Origin: Pedobacter namyangjuensis
GTDB lineage: Bacteria; Bacteroidota; Bacteroidia; Sphingobacteriales; Sphingobacteriaceae
Reading direction: 5' to 3'
NCBI RefSeq assembly: GCF_003313325.1
Contig: NZ_QMHQ01000004.1
Coordinates: forward strand, 124,001 to 188,000
Length of the DNA stretch: 64,000 nucleotides
Positions 34,729 through 43,145 of the stretch are shown here, one piece after another. The number at the start of each line of letters is the position of its first letter. Positions within the stretch are counted from its first letter, which is position 1. The translations under genes were made by a program, and so were the position numbers. Below the pieces are notes generated by a model that was not told the origin of the DNA, made no database searches, and saw only the letters and a list, made by a program, of their open reading frames with translations.

Positions 34729-35751
34729 TTATGTTAACTCTTCCTTACTGAAATAGCCATCCAGTTTTCGGTGGTTCATTAAAAAAGCAATGGTGGTGCA
34801 TATAAAAATCGTTACCCAAATGCAAAAAATTCGAGTAAATTCCAGTTTAGTCAAATAAAATAAACAAATTAAAGGAAAGCTTAAGAATAGTACACTGAAA
34901 CAAATTCCAGCTAAATGGGTGAAGAATAATTTGGCAAAACCATCCATTCGATTACCAATAACACTTAAAATTAAAGCTAAAATTGGCATGCCGAAAATCG
35001 CGAAGTAAGGAAAAACCTCACTTTCCACTATGTGGATTTTTATAGGTGCAAATAGAAAATAATTTACGCCAACGTACATTAAAATTAAATAAGGCAGTAG
35101 GTCTTTTAAAACTTTAAACGCTTTCCGTGTTTTGTCTTCTACAGCCGGCGTAGCAATTACCTGGGGGTTATCGCCTTGCTCACTTAACTCAAATTCTTGA
35201 TGAGCATTTTTTATTGCATAACCCAAAACGCTTATCAAATCGCCGTTTTTTAGGGTTCTCTCAGTGTAACGGATATCATCAACTGCGTATTTAACGCTAT
35301 GTAATGTGTCAGTTTTGGCAGGCAGAAGTGCCAGGTTTAATTTATCAATCATCACCTTTATTCTTCCTGTCGAGTTACTTAAATAAAAATCCTGAAATTC
35401 TTCTTTTTCAAGGGTGCTATTTACATGTTCCGAACCCGTATCACTATCGTAGGTAATGTTTCCTTCTTTATAAGTGTAGGCAATACATTGTTGTTTGAAA
35501 TAGGGCGTTTCAAACGTTTTTGGAGCGCTAATTGTTCCCTCTATTTTAACTACACCTTCCTTTAATTCGTAAATTGCTGTAGCTTTTTTATTAATCAGCG
35601 TTCGCTGTGTTTTGGTAACTATAACAACAATAACTGCTAAAATTATAGGCACAGCAGGAACAATAAATCGGCTGGAAAAAACCAATAGTAAAACGGATGA
35701 CAACGCCAGCATAATTACCCAAATTAATATGTTGGAGAAACAGCTTTTCAA
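34729..35751 (-). CDS. Membrane protein with GIDE/BAM-like domain
   Basis: The 340-residue protein has two N-terminal helices (10-50) and four near the C-terminus (about 220-330). The loop domain (65-200) has EGVVKIEGTISAPKTFETPY, then FKQQCIAYTYKEGN. This matches the GIDE (MULAN-type, beside-a-membrane) domain known from eukaryotic mitochondrial E3 ligases and bacterial relatives. No RING finger is present. The start is a TTG at 35751 with no good ribosome site; Met14 (35712) is an alternative. Confidence 0.6.
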   Translation of the reverse strand: MKSCFSNILIWVIMLALSSVLLLVFSSRFIVPAVPIILAVIVVIVTKTQRTLINKKATAIYELKEGVVKIEGTISAPKTFETPYFKQQCIAYTYKEGNITYDSDTGSEHVNSTLEKEEFQDFYLSNSTGRIKVMIDKLNLALLPAKTDTLHSVKYAVDDIRYTERTLKNGDLISVLGYAIKNAHQEFELSEQGDNPQVIATPAVEDKTRKAFKVLKDLLPYLILMYVGVNYFLFAPIKIHIVESEVFPYFAIFGMPILALILSVIGNRMDGFAKLFFTHLAGICFSVLFLSFPLICLFYLTKLEFTRIFCIWVTIFICTTIAFLMNHRKLDGYFSKEELT

Positions 35752-35780
35752 TTTATATCGTGTTAGTTAAACAAATCATT

Positions 35781-36131
35781 TTAAGTATTAGAAAGTGTAA
35801 TCGTAACCATAGCGCCAAAAAAAACAATAAAGGACAAGATAATGAGGTTTGTTCTTGCCAGCTTATTTTGCTTTACGACAAACAAGCTGATGGCTTCAAC
35901 GATTAAATATAAAATCCACGTTGCAGAAAAATAGGCGCTGATGTAAAATGAACCTAGCGTACCAGACCTGCCTTCAATGAGGTAAACGATTAAAAATGTA
36001 AGCGCAATAAAAGCAATCAACACGCCTAGTCTAATGATGACATGTTTATTGACATCCGCTTTTTGCTTTGCTTTTTTAATTGAATATACCAGCAAAAGGA
36101 TAAATAAAATGATTGGAATTGGTAGAAGCAT
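35781..36131 (-). CDS. Small membrane protein of unknown function
   Basis: The 116-residue protein has four predicted membrane helices (about 2-17, 30-52, 65-83, 92-112) and short polar loops. It has no family signature. It lies between the GIDE-like and YwqK-like genes with short spacers, so it is part of the same transcript. Confidence 0.6.
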   Translation of the reverse strand: MLLPIPIILFILLLVYSIKKAKQKADVNKHVIIRLGVLIAFIALTFLIVYLIEGRSGTLGSFYISAYFSATWILYLIVEAISLFVVKQNKLARTNLIILSFIVFFGAMVTITLSNT

Positions 36132-36151
36132 ATTTTTTTTATTAAACCAAT

Positions 36152-37117
36152 TTATCTATTTACATCTCTATAATACCACCCTGGTAAAATATCGTCTCCG
36201 CCTTTGTGATAGATTACCGATTGAAGGTTTTCTGCTGGATATAACCTGTAGAAAGTAGTGGTATAAAAGTGATTTCGGGTTAAATTGCTTACGAGCAAAC
36301 ATGGCTTTTTCACGTCGGTATCGTAAGCGAATTTGTAATTCAGCAACTCATGCATTCTCATCTCTGTTTCATACTCATCTCGCTCTGGCAACAGGTAGGC
36401 AATATTAGAATTATATCCATCAGCTATTTCAATTTTTGTGGTGTTAATCTGATAAGCATCTTTAATAACTACATTATAACTGATTTTATATTGTAATAAC
36501 AGGCTATCGTTAACAAACGATTTTTTCAGTATCAATTGTTTCTGGTCATCATAAACCAAGCTATCGCTAATGATAAATTTTAAATTGTTGATATGTTTAT
36601 AGCGGATAAACTTAACTTTTTGACCCTTTACATATAATGATTTTTCAAATGGTTCATTTGGTTCGGATGATGAATATCTTAATTGCCAACCATCGAGGTG
36701 ATTTTTACTAAACGTAGCGGTTTTTTCAATTCGTCCGTGATCATAATCGGTTTCTAAGCCTTCCTGCAAACCATTTTCATACCTACTTCGTCGCCTAATG
36801 GAGCCATCTTCATTGTAATAAAGCCATTCGCCTTCACGTAAATTATTTTGGTAAGCACCCTTTTCTGCCAGTTTTTTGTTTCTAAAAACCTTGAATTCGC
36901 CGTTTTTTAAACCGTTTAAAAAAGTTTCGTAATTGGTTTGGTAACGATTAAATCTGATGGCATACTTACCATTTAAAGGCTGACCAGTTTTCTTTAAACA
37001 GGTTTTGTTGGTTGCATACACGTATGCGGTTTCCTCAAGATCAATATTAATCCAACCTTGTTGCGCAACGCAAAAGTTCGAAACAAAAAATAAAAGAAAC
37101 GCAGTTAGTGTTTTCAT
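36152..37117 (-). CDS. Secreted MORN/YwqK-type repeat protein
   Basis: The 321-residue protein has a signal peptide (FVSNFCVAQ). At least five MORN/YwqK repeats cover residues 40-150: GQPLNGKYAI, GLKNGEFKVFRNKKLAEKG, NNLREGEWLYYNEDGSIRRR, NGLQEGLETDYDHG and SKNHLDGWQLRY. The C-terminal half is strand-rich without repeats. YwqK-type proteins are described as antitoxin or immunity-like in some loci, but here the signal peptide places it outside the cytoplasm. Confidence 0.7.
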   Translation of the reverse strand: MKTLTAFLLFFVSNFCVAQQGWINIDLEETAYVYATNKTCLKKTGQPLNGKYAIRFNRYQTNYETFLNGLKNGEFKVFRNKKLAEKGAYQNNLREGEWLYYNEDGSIRRRSRYENGLQEGLETDYDHGRIEKTATFSKNHLDGWQLRYSSSEPNEPFEKSLYVKGQKVKFIRYKHINNLKFIISDSLVYDDQKQLILKKSFVNDSLLLQYKISYNVVIKDAYQINTTKIEIADGYNSNIAYLLPERDEYETEMRMHELLNYKFAYDTDVKKPCLLVSNLTRNHFYTTTFYRLYPAENLQSVIYHKGGDDILPGWYYRDVNR

Positions 37118-37122
37118 CTGGT

Positions 37123-37725
37123 TTAGTTTTTCGCTCGCCTGTTCTTTTCTGCAGTTTTATGCTTTTCAACAATATCCTCTAATTGGGTTTGATAAGAAAA
37201 ATAGCTTTCTTCACTAAATTGTTCCAGATAAATTTTGCTGAATTTCATCTTGGTTTTAATGGTGGGGATTTTAACCAATTCGCCTTTTTCGTTATTTGCC
37301 AAATGGTCGAAATAATTCCAATTGCCAATGTAATCGCCGATGAGTAAGTTTGCGCTCGCCTCGCCACTGCCATCGTTAGCGGCGTTGCCAAAAGCGTACT
37401 CGGTAATCCCAATCAAGCGGATGCGTTTCTCGCCTTTCTCGTACCTGAACTGGCAGGCATAACCTGCTCGCATCCAATTGTTTCTTAGTTCAAATCCGTT
37501 TCTGGTGGATTTGATGTATGTATTGTCGCTTGACATTTCGATTGTCTTGCTTCTTAGTTTTTTGAAGTTCTGGGTCGATAGCCTGCAAACAATTTGTAAT
37601 GCCTTTTGGTCGATGTATATCGTATCTTTTTTGCCATCAAAGTCGAGGTCTTTTACGAGTTTTTCTTGTCCAAAAACTGAAATATACGCCCCCAGCATGA
37701 TCATGAGCATGAGTAGTTTTTTCAT
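37123..37725 (-). CDS. Secreted protein with a DxDxDG calcium-loop motif
   Basis: The 200-residue protein has a signal peptide (GAYISVFGQ). The mature end starts KDLDFDGKKDTIYID, the D-x-D-x-D-G-x-x-D loop, as in FG-GAP-type proteins. Strands and a basic C-terminal helix follow (EDIVEKHKTAEKNRRAKN). It sits between two YwqK-type genes with 5-bp spacers on both sides. Confidence 0.65.
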   Translation of the reverse strand: MKKLLMLMIMLGAYISVFGQEKLVKDLDFDGKKDTIYIDQKALQIVCRLSTQNFKKLRSKTIEMSSDNTYIKSTRNGFELRNNWMRAGYACQFRYEKGEKRIRLIGITEYAFGNAANDGSGEASANLLIGDYIGNWNYFDHLANNEKGELVKIPTIKTKMKFSKIYLEQFSEESYFSYQTQLEDIVEKHKTAEKNRRAKN

Positions 37726-37730
37726 CTTTT

Positions 37731-38504
37731 TTAGTATTTAACTTTTTTCAACAGATTTCCTTTGTCATCATAGTATAGCCACTCATTGATGCACTTTCCA
37801 TTTTTATATTCGCCAACGGCATTCAACCTGCCATTTTTGTAGTAATATTTCCATTCACCGGTTTCAAAATTTTCCTTGTAGATCCCGAGGCTCATTAGTG
37901 TGCCGTCTTCGTAAAATCTTTTCCACTCGCCATCTTGTTGCCCGTTGATGAAAAAGCCAAAGGTTTCCAGCGCACCCTGTTCGTAATATTCAACCCATTT
38001 GCCAATTTGTTTTCCATCCTTATATCTACCCGTATTTTGCAGTTTCCCGTTTCTGTGGAAACGTTTCAATTTTCCTTCTCGTTTTCCATTCTTATACCGT
38101 ACAACATCGGTTAGTAAAGCATTTTTATCTTCATAGTAAAATTTCCATTTACCCTTGGCTTTTCCATCTTTGAATTTTCCAGTTTTCCAGAAATTTCCAT
38201 TGTTGTAAAAAGCAGTCCACCTTCCGTTTTCCTCGCCATTTAAAACATTTCCGTATTCGTATAGCAATCCATTTTCGTGGTAAACGATTACATCGCCCGA
38301 TAATGTTCCATTTTCAAAACTTCCAATCCGCCATAGTTTACCGTTTTTATGATAGTATTTCCACTGGCCTGTTTCCTTTCCGTTTGCATTAAGTTGTCCA
38401 ACTTCTTTTACGATACCGTTATCATAAAATAGTTTATGTTCTTTTTGTGCTTTGGTGAAAACATAAGTAAAAAGCATTGCGATGATTAAAACAACTTTCT
38501 TCAT
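37731..38504 (-). CDS. Secreted MORN/YwqK repeat protein
   Basis: The 257-residue protein has a signal peptide (FTYVFTKAQ). The whole mature chain is about ten repeats of 20-23 residues with the pattern G-x-W-K-Y-Y-x-x-NGKL-x-x-x-G-x-F-x-NG. Examples are GQWKYYHKNGKLWRIGSFEN, GKWKFYYEDKN and GEWKRFYEDGTLMSLGIYKE. This makes a long flat beta solenoid. MORN-type proteins bind lipids or serve as scaffolds or immunity-like proteins; no partner is visible. Confidence 0.8.
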   Translation of the reverse strand: MKKVVLIIAMLFTYVFTKAQKEHKLFYDNGIVKEVGQLNANGKETGQWKYYHKNGKLWRIGSFENGTLSGDVIVYHENGLLYEYGNVLNGEENGRWTAFYNNGNFWKTGKFKDGKAKGKWKFYYEDKNALLTDVVRYKNGKREGKLKRFHRNGKLQNTGRYKDGKQIGKWVEYYEQGALETFGFFINGQQDGEWKRFYEDGTLMSLGIYKENFETGEWKYYYKNGRLNAVGEYKNGKCINEWLYYDDKGNLLKKVKY

Positions 38505-38592
38505 AAGTTATCCGTTTAAGCCGTCCTTCCAGCGTTCCCAATTTGTTCTTTCAAATTGCCTTTTAAGGGCAACATTTTTATGCGAACGATTA

Positions 38593-39948
38593 TCATTCTA
38601 TCACTCCAATCTCATAGTGATTTACTTCACGCTTCCACTTTAACTCACTGCTGTAAGTGATGCAATAAATTTGATCTCCAACTTTTAACAATAGCGGTAC
38701 TTTTTGTTCATCGAAATTAATTTTCGTTTTACCTACTTTTCCACCTACGTTGAACTCATAATAAATCATCGGAACGGCATCATAAGTGTAGTCAATTCCG
38801 TTGTTTAAGCCTCCAGTGAAGTTTCCATCAGAACCAATTGTAATGCGGTCTAATTCTTTTACGAATGTGCTATCAAACGGTTTATAGTCTTCCGAGATTA
38901 ACTTATTACTAAAATTCCAGGTGTAAGCCATCATGCTATCATTTACCAAATCATCATCGGTTTTATCAACTTTTGTAAAAGCTAATCGTGGTGCTTTCAC
39001 CTCAAAAACCCGACTACCGACTATCAAAGTCTGGCCATCGTTGAAAATTGGCAAATCTTGATCACAGCTCTCTGTCCAAACTAATTTTTCGATTTTCTTG
39101 TTCCTCAACCTGGTTAGTATTATAAAATTTTTTGCCGGGAATTCCATCCCAGGTTTTATCGCTTCGCGATAGCCGGTGATTAGGAACAAAGAACTATCCG
39201 CAACTGCGTAAAAGAAATAATCTTTTGTGTGAATTACCAAATCATGCCCGTCTACTTTGGCAGATTTATACGCATTAAATGATACTGTGGCAACATCAAG
39301 TTTTTTGTAAAGCAATGCATTTTTTGCAAAGGCAGGAAAAGCTGGAATTTGTGGATATTTATCTTTTTCTCGCTGAATGTGATCTCCGCATGATGAAAAC
39401 GCCGTTAAAAAAAGCAATCCAAAAACCAGACTAGTTTTGGTATTTCCTTTTAACTTATTTTTTGCCCAAAGGGATAAATAACAAATACCAAGCAACGCGA
39501 TGAAAACCCAACCAATGAAGGATAAAAATTGGCCTAAATTGCTAAATTCCCAGCGCAACTCTTGCCAGTTTTTAGCCAATCGATTTATAAACATGTCGAA
39601 ACTATAGGCGCCATTTTGGGCTGTTTTTACATAAAACCTAAAATAATGCGAAATAATATCGATTACAAAAACCTTTACAGTTAGAAACGCAAAAAAAGAA
39701 ACTGTTGTAATAACTAAAGCATTGCCTTTAATTTTATCAAACATTAGCAACGCCGATACCAAAATATAAACTAATAAAATGCTAAAATCTGCGTAGCCAT
39801 CATAAACAGTAAAATTTGCCAATCGCGTGTTTAAAATCAATTTGTTTACAATTAAGCTGGAAATTAGTGCCACTAAAACATGTACCGCAAAGCAGATGGC
39901 AATTACCATTGTAACTTTGATAAGTTTTGTTTTAGTTGAGTTCTTCAT
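38593..39948 (-). CDS. Polytopic membrane protein with an extracytoplasmic beta domain and internal lipobox-like sequence
   Basis: The 451-residue protein has four helices in residues 10-165. A fifth hydrophobic segment (VFGLLFLTAFSSCGDH, about 178-193) looks just like a lipoprotein signal with Cys. A 260-residue beta-rich domain follows, with no catalytic motif (VATVSFNAYKSAKVDGHDLVIHT). The layout could be a fusion of a membrane protein with a former lipoprotein. It is 6 bp downstream of the TonB-like gene and belongs to the operon of promoter site A. Confidence 0.62.
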   Translation of the reverse strand: MKNSTKTKLIKVTMVIAICFAVHVLVALISSLIVNKLILNTRLANFTVYDGYADFSILLVYILVSALLMFDKIKGNALVITTVSFFAFLTVKVFVIDIISHYFRFYVKTAQNGAYSFDMFINRLAKNWQELRWEFSNLGQFLSFIGWVFIALLGICYLSLWAKNKLKGNTKTSLVFGLLFLTAFSSCGDHIQREKDKYPQIPAFPAFAKNALLYKKLDVATVSFNAYKSAKVDGHDLVIHTKDYFFYAVADSSLFLITGYREAIKPGMEFPAKNFIILTRLRNKKIEKLVWTESCDQDLPIFNDGQTLIVGSRVFEVKAPRLAFTKVDKTDDDLVNDSMMAYTWNFSNKLISEDYKPFDSTFVKELDRITIGSDGNFTGGLNNGIDYTYDAVPMIYYEFNVGGKVGKTKINFDEQKVPLLLKVGDQIYCITYSSELKWKREVNHYEIGVIE

Positions 39949-39954
39949 TTTTGC

Positions 39955-40656
39955 TTAAAAATTTACAGGTATAAATACTATTCCGGCAACATCGTAACCC
40001 TGAATTTTAGTTTCCCATTTGGGCATTTTGCTTAATTTCTCGCGTAGCTTATTTAATGTTTCAGAGCTTGCCTGTAGGTTTTTCACCTCGCTTAATGTCG
40101 CCGAACCGTCTATCGCAATATCAAGTACCATAACAGCATTGCCCTTTGCATCGCTTTTATGCTTTTGCGCTAAAATGGGGTACACATTACTTTCTACCCA
40201 TTTATAAAGTGCCATACTTTCGCCTGGATAAATTGGATGAATGGGTTTGTTATTCTTGAATTTTGGCGGAAAATCTTTCGGATACGCGTCGAGGTTTTTG
40301 CTTTCTTTAATCAGCACCAATCTGCCTTCTTTATTTGGCGCATAAACTTTATGGTTTATTTTATCGCTTTGTAAGTCGAACTGCAAAAAGTGTATTTCCT
40401 GTCCATTTTTCCCGTAGATGCCTCGGTATAATTCCTTGTCAGCCTTTAAGTCTTTTATTAAAGCATCATGAAAAATAGTATCGGTTTGGTTAGGAATAAC
40501 ATAAACGGTTTTATCTTCAACAGCGCTCTTTGTCTGCTTCGTATAGATTTTATAGCCGAAACCTGACAGATTAATTTCTTCTCTCCCTTCGAGGTTTTGC
40601 GCATAACCGAAACTGGCGCTTGCGGTTACTAATAAAGTAACGATTAAGTTTTTCAT
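39955..40656 (-). CDS. Exported TonB C-terminal domain protein
   Basis: The 233-residue protein has a cleavable-type signal peptide (MKNLIVTLLVTASASFGYAQ). A toxin-antitoxin-like or unknown beta region follows (25-140), then a TonB_C domain (about 145-233: YPILAQKHKSDAKGNAVMVLDIAIDGS, then KMPKWETKIQGYDV and the final FIPVNF). Standard TonB has an uncleaved anchor and a long Pro-rich linker, both missing here. It may act as a free periplasmic partner. Promoter site A lies directly upstream. Confidence 0.75.
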   Translation of the reverse strand: MKNLIVTLLVTASASFGYAQNLEGREEINLSGFGYKIYTKQTKSAVEDKTVYVIPNQTDTIFHDALIKDLKADKELYRGIYGKNGQEIHFLQFDLQSDKINHKVYAPNKEGRLVLIKESKNLDAYPKDFPPKFKNNKPIHPIYPGESMALYKWVESNVYPILAQKHKSDAKGNAVMVLDIAIDGSATLSEVKNLQASSETLNKLREKLSKMPKWETKIQGYDVAGIVFIPVNF

Positions 40657-40673
40657 TTGATTAGGTTAAGTCA

Positions 40674-40741
40674 TAAACATACCAGCTTAAACCCACATCA
40701 AAATCCAGAATTATTATTCGCCGTTTATTTTTTATTATTCG
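40674..40741 (-). promoter_or_regulatory. Promoter site A with 21-bp-phased repeats
   Basis: On the minus strand CGAATAATAA occurs at 40741-40732 and again at 40720-40711, exactly 21 bp apart. TATGTTTA (-7-like) starts 39 nt after the proximal copy at 40681. It precedes the TonB-like operon (start 40656). The layout is shared with sites B, C and D. Confidence 0.65.
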
Positions 40742-40794
40742 TTAACAGACTGGCGTTTTTAGCAAAAAAATCAATCCTATTTCACCACACGTAG

Positions 40795-40890
40795 TTGCGA
40801 GGCACGAAGCAATCTTGAAGCAAATAACATGTTCATTTTAACGTTGGCGTGGAGGCCTACATAAGAATACTTCTGCGTTGGCGTCCCCGC
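40795..40890. repeat. Intergenic repeat (family 2) with GC-rich hairpin sequence
   Basis: GCGAGGCACGAAGCAATC (40797-40814) differs from the 27103-27120 copy at one base. It is followed by two partial GCGTTGGCGT copies (about 40841 and 40878) and CCCCGCCGACGC. It does not code. Confidence 0.55.
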
Positions 40891-40935
40891 CGACGCTTAA
40901 CTTGGTAAATCGGGCTACAGCTTCCCTAATTGGTA

Positions 40936-42903
40936 TTATTTCTTGTAGGTTTTAATAAACGAAGCAAAATCCATTGCCTGGCTTTTATCTTTTAAGCAGA
41001 ATTTCAACTTTCCGTTTTTATCAAACTCTTCGCTCATGTGGCAGAAGATAAACGGCGTAACTTCTTTGCCTTTTTCGTCTATAATTCCGTACCAATAATT
41101 GCTCCCATCGGCAGTTCTAATTCCTGCCATAAAATAATTGTTGACACCATAGAAGGGATTGATAAATTCGTATTTAAACGGCGTTAACAAGTTGAGGTTT
41201 TTGTCAACCAGAGCTTTTTTCTTGTTCACATCTTCTGCCTCAAACAGCGTTGGATATTTAATATCAGAAGCGAAAAACTCATCTACCAGATGAATTTTTC
41301 GAATGCCTTTATTCGGAATTTTTTTGAAGTTTAAATCGTACAGTTCATCCAAATTGTGGGTTTTGCTGGCAATGATAAATTGCCCGTGTTTTTCAAAACG
41401 GTAATATTCAAATGGCAAAATAGTTTTTTCTCTATTCAGCATTACGCCAGATTTATCTTCGCTACCTACAGTTTTTTCAAAAACATCGTAACCTGGTTTT
41501 AAAGTCTGCACATAGCTCACAAATTGCGGTAGCGGAACCATCTTTTTGCCAGCTACATTTAGCCAGTACAATTTTTCATCGCCTACAAAATATTCATTTG
41601 CTACCTGTCTCAATTCATCAAATTTAGGCTCAATAATGGTTTCGCCATCCCGGTTTGAGATACCGAATTTTCTACCGTTCTCTTTACTGTAAAAAACGAT
41701 GTTCGGTTTAGCTTCATCAAAATATTTTGGGTCTAAGTAATGGTTGCCATATTTTACCATCGCTTTATTTTGCAACGAAACAGATTTTGTCGCCACAAAA
41801 ACATCAATGCTTTCAATATCATCCGGAAATTCTACGATAACAAATTGCGTTTGCACTCCAATTACTTTTTTGCCTGCGTTAGCAATTTCGTTGTACAAAC
41901 CCACATCACCCAGTTCTTTTATTTTCTCCTTATCCTCAAATAGTTTGTTCAGGTAAGCATCAAATTCGGTCATGTTTTCTTTCGCATCAACCTGGTTCTG
42001 GCGGATTTTATCTAATTTTTCTTTTCCGTTTTTCTCCTCGTTTTCTTTCAATACTTCAGTGAAAATATCGAGCAGTTCTTTTAAACTTTCGCTTACCTTT
42101 TTATCAATACCTAACATGGGTGTAGCGCTTAATGCACTGCTATTCATCCTTAAATTTTGGTTATTATAAGCCTGATACCCGATAACTTCGGCATACAAAT
42201 ACATCGGAATTTTGAGCTGAGCCATATTTTCTTTTAGGCTTTCAACTTCTATTGTAGCATCTTTATAATCTTCCGTTTTGGCCGATTTATCGATAGAAAA
42301 ACGCTCAAAATCGGTTGGGAATTTTAAACTGATTTCCGCTTGAATACTATCAATACGTTTTAACCCGATATCAGTTTTAGCTATTTTTTTACCTCTAAAA
42401 AAGTAAGCTTTTTCGTTTGTTACCACATTATCTTTAAACGGTTTAAACAAACTGTCCTTTTTCTCCAAGATGTGATTGTCATCCGTTAGGCTAAACCTAC
42501 TTTCGTATGAAAACATATCCTGCCCGTAAAGACTAAAAGTGCTGTCGGCGTAGCCATCATTAAAGTTTTGTTCAAAGAGCAATTTTTTGCAGTAATCATC
42601 AAATAGTGCCTTAATTGTTGCTTCGTCATGGTTAATTCCAAATTCCGGAACCGATTTATCAACCTTAGTTTTCTCGCCCGATGAAAAATGTGAGGTTAAC
42701 TGCAAGGTGAAAGTTGCCGTTTTGATCAATTTGTTCAGCAACGCAGTATCTTTTCTGAGCTGGTTTTTGAGCTCATCGTATTTCATCGCTTTCAAAGAGG
42801 CAATGTACATCTTTGCTTCAGGTGACTGAGAAGTTGGCGTTTGACTACAAGCATATAGAAACGTACTCGTGAGCAATAAAATTAAGATCCGTTTAAGTTT
42901 CAT
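40936..42903 (-). CDS. Lipoprotein with WG (KWG)-type repeats
   Basis: The 655-residue protein has a lipoprotein signal (STFLYAC, Cys19). The N-terminal 340 residues are helical with coiled-coil tendency (LKENMAQL; KENEEKNGKEKLDKIRQNQVDAKENM). The C-terminal 230 residues hold WG-type repeats: RKFGISNRDGETIIEPKFDELR, YWLNVAGKKMVPLPQF and WYGIIDEKGKEVTPFIF. WG repeats are found in many surface and immunity-like proteins without a known enzyme activity. It is monocistronic, from promoter site B about 150 nt upstream of the ATG. Confidence 0.75.
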   Translation of the reverse strand: MKLKRILILLLTSTFLYACSQTPTSQSPEAKMYIASLKAMKYDELKNQLRKDTALLNKLIKTATFTLQLTSHFSSGEKTKVDKSVPEFGINHDEATIKALFDDYCKKLLFEQNFNDGYADSTFSLYGQDMFSYESRFSLTDDNHILEKKDSLFKPFKDNVVTNEKAYFFRGKKIAKTDIGLKRIDSIQAEISLKFPTDFERFSIDKSAKTEDYKDATIEVESLKENMAQLKIPMYLYAEVIGYQAYNNQNLRMNSSALSATPMLGIDKKVSESLKELLDIFTEVLKENEEKNGKEKLDKIRQNQVDAKENMTEFDAYLNKLFEDKEKIKELGDVGLYNEIANAGKKVIGVQTQFVIVEFPDDIESIDVFVATKSVSLQNKAMVKYGNHYLDPKYFDEAKPNIVFYSKENGRKFGISNRDGETIIEPKFDELRQVANEYFVGDEKLYWLNVAGKKMVPLPQFVSYVQTLKPGYDVFEKTVGSEDKSGVMLNREKTILPFEYYRFEKHGQFIIASKTHNLDELYDLNFKKIPNKGIRKIHLVDEFFASDIKYPTLFEAEDVNKKKALVDKNLNLLTPFKYEFINPFYGVNNYFMAGIRTADGSNYWYGIIDEKGKEVTPFIFCHMSEEFDKNGKLKFCLKDKSQAMDFASFIKTYKK

Positions 42904-42956
42904 GTTTAACTTTAAATATTATTTATTTGAAGCGCAATTGAGGTGCTTTTTTTAAC

Positions 42957-43022
42957 GCTACTCCCGCTTTCCGCTCTCATCGCCGATAAAATTCGGCGGA
43001 TTTCCGCTACAATCGGGGCTAA
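42957..43022. repeat. Intergenic palindromic repeat (family 1)
   Basis: It has the ends ACTCCCGC and CGGGGCTA. The centre is the hairpin CGCCGATAAAATTCGGCG (42981-42998) beside TTGTAGCGG (minus strand). It lies between promoter site B and the WG-repeat gene, so it would be transcribed as the 5' leader. Confidence 0.65.
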
Positions 43023-43056
43023 TTAACTTAAGGCAGATTAAAAGAAATCCTCGTAA

Positions 43057-43124
43057 TAAAAATAATTGCTTTACAGCGCACTAAATGGGCAAATTATTAT
43101 TTGCTGAGCATTATTTATTATTCG
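43057..43124 (-). promoter_or_regulatory. Promoter site B with 21-bp-phased repeats
   Basis: On the minus strand CGAATAATAA (43124-43115) and CAAATAATAA (43103-43094) are 21 bp apart. TATTTTTA starts 39 nt after the proximal copy, at 43064. It drives the WG-repeat lipoprotein gene across a leader containing a repeat. Confidence 0.6.
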
Positions 43125-43145
43125 TTGGAAGGTGGGAGATTTTAC

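Noticed and set aside
37731..38504. CRISPR or DNA tandem repeat array
   Set aside because: The periodicity is at the protein level (MORN units of about 23 residues); the DNA units are too diverged for a DNA repeat array.
38505..38592. Short ORF or C-terminal remnant in the 88-bp spacer
   Set aside because: Two frames look weakly coding (one ATG-started of 26 codons overlapping a stop), but the segment contains a TTGCC/GGCAA hairpin, has no ribosome site and is more likely repeat or leader sequence.
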